This document shows positions 34,801-45,102 of a stretch of DNA of 64,000 nt, piece by piece; the first letter of the stretch is position 1; the number at the start of each line of letters is the position of its first letter. The position numbers and the translations under genes were made by a program. The stretch is taken from positions 315,001 to 379,000 of the forward strand of contig NW_024881585.1 of the NCBI RefSeq assembly GCF_019059575.1. The letters are read 5' to 3'. This DNA is from Amphibalanus amphitrite. Lineage: Eukaryota; Arthropoda; Thecostraca; Balanomorpha; Balanidae. The notes under the pieces were generated by a model. That model was not told the origin of the DNA, did no database searches, and was given only the letters and a program-made list of their open reading frames with translations.

Positions 34801-36560
34801 CTTTCTCTGGCCGCGGGCGCAAACTGTAGCCTGTAGCGACACCTACCGCACGGCGTGAGCACCACCGGCCCTCAGGCCTCAGTGAGCGCCCGCAGTGCCA
34901 CGTGACAATATGTGTTCTGTGTGCTTTCGGAATTCCTTTGCGTCTGGTGCGCACCAACAGTGCGGTGCGCCGCTTTTCAATTACAGGCGAGTCCTTCCCG
35001 TGTCGGGAATATATCTAGTGCCTATTCTTACGGCCCGGTGCGGCCGTCTCGTTGTACTGCTTCCCCGTCTCCGGCGGCGCGTCAGTGCGGCCGGTTGGTG
35101 ACCCCGGCCCTGCACGCCTGACTCCGCTCGCTAACGGCACAGCCGCTGACAGTAGTTTTGTCTCGGTTTTTCTATCTTCCCGTGGCACTGTGCGGCAGTT
35201 TCGCTTCGGGCTGCGGCGCTGTCCGCGACTACGCTCGACTCCCGTGGGCGGCCTGAGCTAATCGTTTTGCATGGCCACTAATCCGCGGCCATCTCTGTCC
35301 CTTTGTCCGGCGCGTCCCCCTACCGGGCCGCTTCCCCTCCCTCGCTCCCTCCCCACCCCGGGGGTGGGGATGGTCGTACCGATACGCGCCGCCAGGCGGC
35401 GGCACCGACCGGACCGAGTGCCGGCGACGCGGCCGCGAGCGTCGGCGGTCTGCTGCGCTGCGCGGCGCGACTCGGGATGCTGGAGCCGCAGCCGCAGTCT
35501 CCGTATCTCGCCGGCGCGCCTGGGCGCACGTAGACTTATGGCAACCTGGCGCCCGGGCGCATACAGTTTCGTCAGCTAGGCTCGTGCCGGTGGCTTTTTC
35601 ATGTTCAAGGGGCGGGGTTTCACGTGCATATATTGCCAGTCCAGGCCGTCTTCAATTTTTTTTTCTTACTTTTACAGATTCCTAAACCGTGACCTGGATC
35701 GCAGTGATTTCTCGTGGCTTTTTCAGACCGGACAGTATGTTTTTCGCAAATTGGTCTGTTTCGACCAAACATGCTCTACGTACTCCTCACTTCTTGTCAC
35801 TAGTGTGCTTGCTTTCATCCGAAGTACCCAGGGACCATGTGTCATATGTTGTGCATGCTTTTCTACTTCACGGCTATGTTCCTGCCTGGTTGATCTGACC
35901 TTGCCCCCACTACAGGGATCTAACATTCATGTCGCATTTCAAACGTAATTGTGCGCGGTCGTCACCGAGTTTATGACGCGAGACGCCCCATGCGAGACAA
36001 TACAGTCCAGGCTACCAACAGCCCAATTTTTGGGCATGTTGCCAACACTGCTTCGACGCCGTTTTCCGGAGTCCGAGGTGACCCTGCGTGCCTCGTGTCC
36101 TACACCCGTTTTCTTGAACGGCGTCACGCTCATTTATTTTCCACAATGAAATGGTGTCGCCAACCTTTACGTTAGAAACGCTACTCAGGGTCGGCAAATA
36201 GTGGGATAGGCCCCCTCTGGGGGTAGCAAAACCCTTCGGCAGGGGTAATGAGGGCGTCTGTGAAAATAATCATTTTTAGGATTCATAACTTGCACAGATT
36301 AATAGCTGCTTGGTATGGAGTGTACGCTTGTTGGCTACTTGGGATAGTCCTTTTCTCTAATCAGACTATTTTAGAGCTAGCAGTATTGTTGGAACTAGGG
36401 GAGACAATAGACATTTGTCTGAGCGGGCACGGTTATTCGTCGAGACTGAGCCCAGCCGGTGGGCAGGCCACCCATGACCCAGCACCCCTCCCCTCCCAAG
36501 CACTCACTGCACCCGGCTACAGGCGCGCTCCTTTGGGAGCTGATGCGATATATATATATA
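34801..36560. mobile_element. Unclassified ~1.8-kb segment interrupting Gypsy-1 integrase
   Basis: Integrase coding is recognisable on both sides (to about 34800 and from about 36570) but not in between. The segment is GC-rich on the left (34801-35580, with open + strand frames lacking domains) and AT-richer on the right, ending in a (TA)n tract at 36549-36566. GCCTGTAGC words face each other near both ends (about 34826-34834 and inverted about 36519-36527), but convincing terminal repeats or a TSD were not found. A TTGGTGACCCCGGCC word near 35096, resembling a retroelement primer-binding site, hints at a nested LTR-element fragment. Confidence 0.5.
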
Positions 36561-36566
36561 TATATA
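36549..36566. repeat. (TA)n microsatellite
   Basis: About nine TA units mark the right border of the foreign segment in the Gypsy-1 integrase. Confidence 0.9.
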
Positions 36567-36569
36567 GTT

Positions 36570-39013
36570 GCCCGTCCAGCCCAGAAAAGGGGGCTGAGGC
36601 GTGGAGAAGAAGGATTCAACTATCCCGCAGATGGAAAGGACGGATTGACGGAACATTAAAAAGTTCGACCATCCCGTCCCCTTCAGGATGGTAGGGAGTT
36701 GTGCGGGTTTTTTCCACTCCCAATCTACGGCACAGTGCCTTGAAAACAGTGGACTCAAACTGCCATCCCTGATCGGAATGAATTCTCTCAGGCACTCCGT
36801 GCTCATAGACCCAACACAGAAGTTTGTCCGCTACCGTCTCCGCCTTCTGGTCGGGCATGGGGTACACTCGGACGAATTTTGAAAAATAATCCATAACTAC
36901 TAAGGCACATCTATTCCCGCTGCTTGTGAGACTCATCTCGGTGATGTCCATTGCCACCCTTTCGAACGGCCCCCCGTATTGGTCTGTCTGAAGTGGGGCG
37001 CTCATCGCCGGTGCTGGTGAGTGACGCCTCTGGCACGTTTCGCACGACCTGCCGGTCGGAGGAGAGATCAGCTTCTCCTTCAGCTCATGGAACGCTGTTC
37101 TCATGGCTTCCGACCACACCAGTGTGCCCTTTCCTGATGCGGCCTCCCTCAGAGGTTTGGAGACCTCTGCGTATCCCGGCACAAAACGCATATAGTACCC
37201 GCACAAACCGAGGAAGCTCAGCATCTCCGCGGCTGTTTGGGGTTCCGGCCACTGTCTCACTTTCTCTGTGTTTGATGGATCGGGAGCGATACCTTCCGCA
37301 GACACTCGATGCCCCAGGAAGGTCACTTCTCTCTTTCCCAGGTGGCATTTTTGTGGTTTCAGTTTCATCCGGGCCTGCCTGACTCTGGAGAAAACCTCTC
37401 TCAGGGTTGCGATGTGCTCGTCCTCTGAACGTCCGAACAATATAATATCGTCAATATAAACCAGACACTGTTTTGGGTCAACCCCTGCCAGCACCAGTTC
37501 CATGAGTTTTTGGAAAGAAGCCCCCCGCATTTTTCAACCCAAAGCACATCAGTCTGAACTGGTCAAGCTGGTTGCCAGTGGAGAAAGCGGTTTTTTCTCG
37601 GTCTTTGGGTGCTAGCTCCACCTGCCAATATCCGGAGGCCATATCGAGAGTAGAGAAGTATTTTGCTCCGGCGAGCGAATCAAGCGCATCATCTACTCTG
37701 GGAAGGGGGTAGGCCATGCCCTTGGTGACTTTGTTAACCGCCCTCAGGTCCACACAAAATCTATAGGAACCGTCTTTCTTTTTGGCTAGCACAATGGGGG
37801 AGCACCACGGACTCGTGCTCGGCTCGATCACGCCGTCCCGCATCATTTGCTGCCTTTGCTCCTCCACCTGCTCTCGCAGACGCAGCGGAACCCGCCGCGG
37901 TCTCTGCTTCACGGGCGGTGCATCCCCCGTCTCGATCTCATGTTGCATCAGGTGAGTTAGTCCCAAGTCGCCAGGGTGGCGGCTAAAAATATCGCTGAAT
38001 TCCCTAACCAACGCACGCACCTGGTTCAGTCCCTTTTCACTCATCCCGGAATCAGATAAATCTACTGTGTTCACCGGGTCAACCGCCTCGTCTCCCGAAC
38101 AGAGTGGGGGAGAATCCCCGCCGTCCTCTCCGTCGCTGACGTCGTAAATCCCCATGCCATCGTCCCGAATAGTGTACAGGGTTCCGATGTCAGTGTTCGC
38201 CAGGAGGCGTGCCTCACTGGTCGAGATATTTATGATCCTGACTGGTATCTGACCCCTTCCGTCAACGTCCGCGACGGCCCGAGACACTAGGAGATTATTA
38301 GAACAACCCTTTTCGTTTGGCTCCAGTACCCCCTCCAGCCTAACCCCCGGCCGCCACCTGTCATCCCCGTCTACTGCTTCAACAACGGCAGCGATCACAG
38401 TTTCACTGCGGGGCGGGACTGACACCGCAGCTCCCAGTCGGACCCGGCACCTGGATGGGCGGATGTCGTCGTATGTGGGTAAAGGTATCTCCATGTCTCC
38501 CAGCTTCAGGATCCCTCGCCTGTCGTCCAGGACCGTGCCGTACCGGCACGCAAAATCCCTGCCAAGTACCACGTCATAGATGAGGTGTTCCACTACCGCC
38601 ATGGCGACGCTAAATTGTCTCTGTTCGATAAGCATCGGTATGTCGGCTACTGCTAGGATATGCAGCGGCTCGCCGCTGGCCCCCACCAAAGTACCCCTGG
38701 GACCTGACTCTTGTGCACTGACCCCCGCTCCCACGAAGCTGCGCGCCACCTTCGCTCTGACGAGTGAGAAATCTGCCCCGGAGTCAACCAGCGCCCATAC
38801 CATTTGACCTCCGATGCTCACTCTTATCATGGCGGCCCTTTGTGGTGCGAGTGCACCACCCCTAGTCGATTCCTGCCGCGTGGAACCGACTCCGTCTAGT
38901 TTTCCGAATTCCTGGCGGAAACTCCTTCCACTGGAGCTGCGAAGTCGCGCACCCTCGCTGGATGTTGGGGACAGTGGGCCATCCAATGGCCCTCGGCTCC
39001 ACAGCAATAGCAA
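36570..39013 (-). pseudogene. Gypsy-1 pol: protease, RT, partial integrase
   Basis: The frame from 39013 overlaps the end of gag by 118 bases in another frame, so expression would need frameshifting. It has the protease motif VDSGADFS (about 38770-38790), then RT with SPIVLAKKKDGSYRFCVD and FSTLDMASGYWQVEL. A shift at a run of six G near 37530 leads to the frame with YIDD (37447-37458) and FLGHRVSAEGI. At about 37056 the RT thumb is fused directly to the integrase CETCQ finger: RNase H and the first half of the finger are deleted. The integrase core (VAMDITE, HSDQGWQFES, TTPYHPEGDGMVE) follows, then frameshifts, then the foreign segment. It is not functional. Confidence 0.92.
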
Positions 39014-39990
39014 AACGCCGGCCTACCAGCCTCGGCGTGCCGGAACTCTGTATTGGTGGGTCCCCGCCCGGGCCCTGTGCGTCTCCCCGCACTCAGGGGG
39101 CACCGCGCCATCCAGTGGCCCTCCACGCCACATAGATGGCACGCTGATGTGCCCGCTGATGTGGCCCGCCCTGCCCCCGAGGCTCGAGTCAGTTGCGGAC
39201 AGTTCACACGGATGTGTCCGGGCGCCCCGCATTTCCAGCATCTCACAGGTCGACTGGGACCTGCACCTGTTGTAAACGATGCAGTGCCCATTTGCGAAAG
39301 AGATGTCTGAATGGCATCCACCTGCCTCTGGATCTGATCTAAACGCTCGTCTGCTCCCGGAGACGACCGGGATTCGAACCCTGCTGGAGATAACCGCAGC
39401 CCCTGCTCCTCGGTAGCGGGTCGACTGCGCACAGGAAGAGCGGCGCCATCACTGCCCCGCGCCCCCATAGCCTCCAATGCAGCGTGCTGACGCTGAATGT
39501 CACGGGCGTGGCTGAGTGCCTCATCCAGGGATGAGTGACCCTTCCCGAGGAGCCTCGCTTGTAAACCTGGTTCATTTAAGCCGCACACAAATTGTTGCAG
39601 GCTATTCGCCTCCGCACTGATTCGATCCGGATAAGCCTTACGGGCCAACTTTCGAACCCTTTCTGCAAAATCCTGAACCGCCTCCCCCGGTTCGCGAGAA
39701 GCCCGCGTGAACTCGGAATATGCGTGTGACTCGTTGACTTTTGTGTCGAATCTGTCGACAAGATGCTGTTTTATCTGCTTATAATCCTTGATGACCTTTT
39801 CTGGTAACCCAGCGCAGTATTCGAACGCTTTGCCTCCCAGTAGACCCAGCAAGAATCTAGCCTTCTCCCCATCCTTGCCATCCCTGTCCACCAATAATTC
39901 AAAACGGCTCAGCCAAGACTGCAAATCTTGCCCACCCTCACCCGTAAAAATCTCCAGGCGTGACAACAAGATTGTGCTCAATTGATCCAT
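38896..39990 (-). CDS. Gypsy-1 gag
   Basis: From the ATG at 39988-39990 an intact 364-residue ORF encodes a Gypsy-type capsid region (SWLSRFELLVDRDG; FTRASREPGEAVQDFAERV; FVCGLNEPGLQARLLGKG) followed by three CCHC zinc knuckles: CWKCGAPGHIRVNC, CHLCGVEGHWMARC and CYCCGAEGHWMAHC (about 39000-39245). Gag assembles the particle and binds genomic RNA through the knuckles. Three knuckles is more than the one or two usual for the group. Eight further codons are open upstream to 40014. The 3' end overlaps pol. Confidence 0.93.
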   Translation of the reverse strand: MDQLSTILLSRLEIFTGEGGQDLQSWLSRFELLVDRDGKDGEKARFLLGLLGGKAFEYCAGLPEKVIKDYKQIKQHLVDRFDTKVNESHAYSEFTRASREPGEAVQDFAERVRKLARKAYPDRISAEANSLQQFVCGLNEPGLQARLLGKGHSSLDEALSHARDIQRQHAALEAMGARGSDGAALPVRSRPATEEQGLRLSPAGFESRSSPGADERLDQIQRQVDAIQTSLSQMGTASFTTGAGPSRPVRCWKCGAPGHIRVNCPQLTRASGAGRATSAGTSACHLCGVEGHWMARCPLSAGRRTGPGRGPTNTEFRHAEAGRPAFCYCCGAEGHWMAHCPQHPARVRDFAAPVEGVSARNSEN

Positions 39991-40183
39991 TTTGCTCTTG
40001 GTGCAAATATGCAATGATGTACAGAAAGAAAAATTGATGCTATTCCGTAATACAGAATGTGTTTTGAAGAGTCACCGGCTAACAGGTAGGTATAACACCA
40101 TACACTGCAGCGAAAGTAAATCAAATAATAAACCAGCCCAAAAAATACAGCAAAATAACAACTCACGTTCAGTAGAAGTACCG

Positions 40184-40196
40184 ACCGACCGCGCCA
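40184..40196 (-). promoter_or_regulatory. Gypsy-1 primer-binding site
   Basis: On the minus strand the 5' LTR end (CTAATA) is followed by one C and then TGGCGCGGTCGGT, the same 13 bases as in Gypsy-2 and Gypsy-3. Confidence 0.85.
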
Positions 40197-40197
40197 G

Positions 40198-40413
40198 TAT
40201 TAGGATCGTCGTTCGGCCTCTTCCGCGTCCACACGCCAGGTCCGGTCACCAGATACTGTATTCCCGGCACGCCGCGCCGCGCGCCCAGCCCCTTTGCACC
40301 AGGTCACCGCCCGCGGGCACGCCGCCACACAGGCGGATCCAGGGCGGCCCGCCGCGCCGGCCGCACGAGCGACTCCAGGCCGGCCGGGGAGGGGGGGGGG
40401 GGACACGGGGTCG
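40198..40413 (-). repeat. Gypsy-1 5' LTR, larger piece
   Basis: 216 bp of the 5' LTR, interrupted at GTCG (40410-40413) by the giant-LTR element. The last 19 bp are at 51824-51842, beyond the second GTCG. Confidence 0.95.
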
Positions 40414-43400
40414 TGTAGCACGCTACATCTTTAACATTTAACGTAGAATCTTTTCGGCACGGCTTGGTCCGGCAGTCTCCCCCCCCCCCCTCGCAGTCCG
40501 GTCACAGGCCTAGCCCTCCATTCACTCACCCATCGCTGCTACCGGGTGACGCACAGCTGAGCGGAGCGCTGCTGCTGCGCTCCCCTCCCCTCTCATTATT
40601 CACCCCCCCCCCCCCCAGTCACCAGGCCCACCATCCCCACACATCACTTTTCTCCATCTTCCGCAACGAGCACTGTCCGTGGGAATAGCCGCAGTAGACA
40701 CATCTGCGAGAAGACGATGCCGCCTACATCAGTACGAACCGTCGAGGCACAGCTGAGTCAACAAGCTACGTCAGGACCGCGGCCGGCGGCGGCGGCGAGC
40801 GAGCACGTTAAGGTACTCTGTCACTTGTCACGTACTCTGTCAGGTACCACAACAGCTGCGCCGCGCTGAGTCACATGGTGGGAATGGCACAACCAGGAAG
40901 ATCCTATGGCAAGCAAAAACGCAGTAGTTCCAGAGGTCTTCGCAATGGGCAACCGTTAAACTCTCATTACGACGCCCGCCTATGGAGACAGCTACCGCAG
41001 GATGAGCGATTCGAACCTCCTCAAATAACGCTGCATCAGCAAAAGATGTCAACAGATCATGGAGCAGTATAAAGGATGGATGCCGGCTGGAGCACACAGC
41101 CTCCTTTGTCGGGGTACAACAACCCAGGGTGAGTGACCCGGCAGAACGCCTTGAAGGTGACCTCCACAACAAGCCGCAAGCAATGACCTGTAGTTCCAGA
41201 GATCTCCGCAGAGGAAGAAGGCGCTGCGTTACGGCCACGCCCCGGTACGGTGGGCGGAGCAAGAGTGACGTCACAGGGGCGTTGGCGGCAGACGAAACGG
41301 AAGGAAACAAAAGTTTGAATAAAATGAAATTGAAGAATCAAAATTAAAACTCGAAAATCACAAACCTTTCGGGGATTGTTTTATGCCAGCGATTATTAAA
41401 ATGATAAAGCACTCAACACGAAGACGATTCGACGGCCAAAAATTGCAGGCACAGAGGAGCAAGGTGACTAAACAGGACAGAGGGCGCCATCTTACGGCCC
41501 CACCCACCAGAAGAAGGCAGAGGAAGATGACGTCGCAAGGGCGTGGCAGTCACCCCTCCCCCCAACTATAAAAGGGTGCGCCACCCAACCAGAGGCAGAA
41601 TCACAGTCGAGCAGCCGAGAGTCACAGTCTGCAGCCGGAGCCGGAGACGCCATCTGGAGGCCGCCGTCGGTCCGGGGTCACCCGCGAGAAGCCTCTTCAG
41701 TACGACCGACCAGAGCCGGAGGACAACCGCCGACGCTTGAGACCACACTGAGAAGCGGAAGCACAGAGGAACTCCAGAATGTGAGTGTTGTTGAAAAGTC
41801 TGCTCAATCCCTGATCCTCGCCCCCCCCCCTTGCCCAGCCGCCGTGCCGTGACGACTGCCAAACATTTTCGGTTGCCATAAAATGCACTCTCAATTGGAA
41901 TTGGAAAACTTAAATTACTTTGAACTTATTGGTCCAGACACCCTAGTAGCATATTAGGATCTGAATTTCGAGGTCATGTCAGAGTCGCCAGCAACTCGTT
42001 ATCGTCCGTTGGAATTCACGATTAGGCCGTGAGCGAAATCCTAAAATTTGAATAAGCAGCTCAGTGTCACGAACGCTGAAATTGATGACAGGATGCGTGA
42101 CAACATTGAATATGTCATTGTCTTTGGTCAGACTGGTTCGTTCGATTTATCATAATCGGCGGTGGTCAAGTGCGATTTGAGGTTGGAATTCGTTTGTGAA
42201 ATTAATGGTGTAGATTCGTGCTTAATTCACTAAAAGTTGCATTGCGAAATTATTGGTAATATTGCTGAAGGAATTAATTGCGAAGTCGAAATCAATTATT
42301 GAACAGGTAAATACGGTTGAAAGCGAATGTAATGTTTTAAGGTGGCGACTGATTCATGCGATCGATCTATGAATATGGCTATGAGTTTTGATTTTCGACA
42401 GATACGAATGCTTGAGCTGACGGCGGAATTTCTTCTGCTACTTAGGTGCAGAGTTGTGAGCAGTGGTTTGGGGTTGACGGTTTGACACTTTGCGACTTTA
42501 GATGGTCACTTTGCGTCATTGAAATTGCGAAATGTCGAGTAACAGGTAGATGTAGAATTGTTTGTGATTAGAACTAATATGCGACTAATATAGGTACCGA
42601 TCGTTGTGCTTTTGTAGAATAAATACTAGAAAGGACCATCTTTGTTGGGGAACGATTAAATGGGACAGGAATTTAATTTTTAAAAAAAACTTACGTCGAA
42701 TGGAGCTGATGAGGTGTCGAACAGGGAGATATTGCAGCAATATTTTACCAGATTCACACTCACTGACACATCCGGTGAATCTACCCGGCCAGAAGAGACA
42801 ACACACACGAGCACTGTACCGCGAGTGTTGACGCGCCCATAACGGCGTGACTGTGACTGACGGTGTCGACGCGGCGCCGGCCGGCGGCCGTGGTATTCGT
42901 CGTCCCCGACGCGGGCGTTGGGCCGCCAGAGGGCGCGAGAAGCAGCCATAACAGGGGCAGTGGGCTAACCGTAATTGACGTGTGTACGGTAGGTCAAGGT
43001 CATCCTGACGGAATAGGAGCATGGTTAGTTGTGGAAAGTTGCGACGGGTTAAGAACGTTAAAGGTTAGGACATAATTTCAAATACGAAATGCAATGTAAT
43101 ATCTAGGACTGCAGTTCTTCTCATATGCATTGTTTACTGTTGATAATATGATTTAAATTAGGTTTCCTCTGAAAAGCTATGACAATATTTTGGAACTCTA
43201 TAAAGATAATTTGTATAGGTAACTATTAGTCCATCAGAAGCTATCGAGCGAAATTTAATGAGTCACTTCCGTTTGAGCATTCAGTAATTTACTATTATAC
43301 GGTGGATCACAACCAGACGACAGATCGGTGCGTACTAATTGGGCCTAGATCATCTGATTAAATCAAGAGCGGTTCAAGTTCTGCTAGATCGTATACGAGA

Positions 43401-45080
43401 ACTGATGATTAGGTTCACGCGTGCAGCAGCAATTAGGACTTGAGATTACGATAAGGTTTGGATCAATAATGCGTTTCTGTTATTCGCGTTCTTGCGAGTT
43501 AGCGCCAATAATTACTCCACCAATATTGGCACAGGGCATTGTGAGGCACAGACGGCTTGTTTGCCCGTCTCCTATGGCGTAACGTTTACCAGCATGACCG
43601 TATGAGACACAGATGCACTTCTCTAAACCCACTCCAGACCGGAATAATAAGAGGGACACACCGTCACGTACGCAGGGCATATGCACGTTTTCCGCCAGTG
43701 GTACCGGCCACTGTTAATTTTCCCGCTTAGGTAACACTGGGTGAGAAGGCAGTGAGAGGTTTCTACGGCAGGGGGAAGGGGAAGATTGGCACAGTATGCA
43801 TTGGAGAGTAAGTTATGCCAAAGGCAAGAAGCCGAAGGTCAGGGGTGAGTCACCCAAAGGGCGGATAAAGCGAGCCGTAGTGTCCCGAATAAGTCCTCAT
43901 ACTTATTTCGTAAAGGTACTCTAATCGGTACTGGACAGCCTCAGGGGAGGGAAGAATGTACTCCAGGACACGTAAGGCCTTGAAGAGTAAATCCCATGGT
44001 TTAAGGATAGTTCCAGGATATGAACTGTGGTCCCTGGGTCGTGGACGGGAATGTTACACGCGGACCGGAAGAGGGCATAGGTAATCTCTCCCGGTAGAGA
44101 GATAAGTCGGATATAAATCGTGTATGTGTGTACCATAAGTCTATCGGACGTGTAGTGAATCCCATAAATTAGTAGGGTGGATATTTGTGCAATTATTCTG
44201 GACGGCCCTGCGATAAGTATCTTTGTCGCCGGTTAGCGGAGCATGCATATGGATTTCGGAAAGAGACATTTATCTCGCCGGGGAGATCGTTGTTGATCCG
44301 ACGCCTAACACTATCGGAGGGAATTTCGAGGGCTACGAATTAAATTTGGGTGAATACATGAAAGGTGAATGTAACGCGAGCAAGGGTGTGAGAATGTTGA
44401 AGGATGAATCTTAGAATAAGGCCGATAGGAATTGCGTAGAATTCGGTTACGGCAGTCGAGCTAGCAACCCTCGAGGGCAACTAAACTATAGCAACGCTAA
44501 TACGAATTAAGTGGGCAATTTTCGTAATGGGGAGGCCAGTGATATAGGAATGGGTGACTGGACGAATGATCACATTCAATTAATCAATGTAATTACCACC
44601 CATAAGTTTGGCAGTGGTCATCGGGACTTCGAATGCCCTGTCCTTCACCTGCCCAACTGTGCCGCAAACCCAGCTGATCGGATCCCTCTATCCCTAATCC
44701 GAGCAGTGAAGAAGCATCTCGTGCATCATGGTCTATACAATGAACAGAATCATCAAGCCTCTAAATTAAAAAGCATCTTCCATCAGATGTATTTGTATGC
44801 AAGGTGAATCTGGATACTTACATCTCTATCAGGTGGATCTCATCTATCTCAGGATCTCATCACTATCTGGATCCCTCCCTATAGCTATCTCAGGATCTCT
44901 TCAACGACTCTCAGGTTCCCCTGTATCACCAGCTTATACCGACAGCATTACAGCAGCGAATTATTCCCTCTCTGCTACAACAGCCGAACAACAGTGGACC
45001 TCGCAGTTTGATGAACCGCAAAGAAGATGAAGCTTTTTTTATTCCTTCTTTCTTTCTTTTCTCTAAATCCCCTCGCTACA
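40414..45080 (+). repeat. Giant-LTR element, 5' LTR (4667 bp)
   Basis: It matches the right LTR from 40414 to about 44806. The last ~275 bp (44806-45080), rich in ATCTCAGGATCT-like words, are different from the right LTR until the shared CCCCTCGCTACA end. Open frames within it (for example minus 40840-41310, minus 42585-43022, + 44511-44807) recur in the other LTR but match no family I recognise. Confidence 0.92.
41567..41577 (+). promoter_or_regulatory. TATA box in the giant 5' LTR
   Basis: ACTATAAAAGGG sits before an ACCAGAGGCAGAATCACAGTC segment about 25-30 bases downstream, a plausible initiator. If it is the promoter, U3 is about 1.2 kb and the transcribed R-U5 about 3.4 kb, an unusually long leader. 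The copy in the right LTR is at about 48205-48215. Confidence 0.7.
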
Positions 45081-45082
45081 AA

Positions 45083-45102
45083 TGGCGCCCATAACGTGGG
45101 GC
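45083..45102 (+). promoter_or_regulatory. Giant-LTR element primer-binding site
   Basis: TGGCGCCCATAACGTGGGGC begins two bases after the 5' LTR end. TGGCGCCC...GTGGGGC is a familiar form of tRNA primer-binding site in Gypsy-type elements and differs from the one used by Gypsy-1, -2 and -3. Confidence 0.82.

Noticed and set aside
40840-44810. Open frames duplicated exactly at 47478-51763
   Set aside because: Their duplication is explained by the two LTRs of one element; none resembles a known family, and both strands are about equally open.
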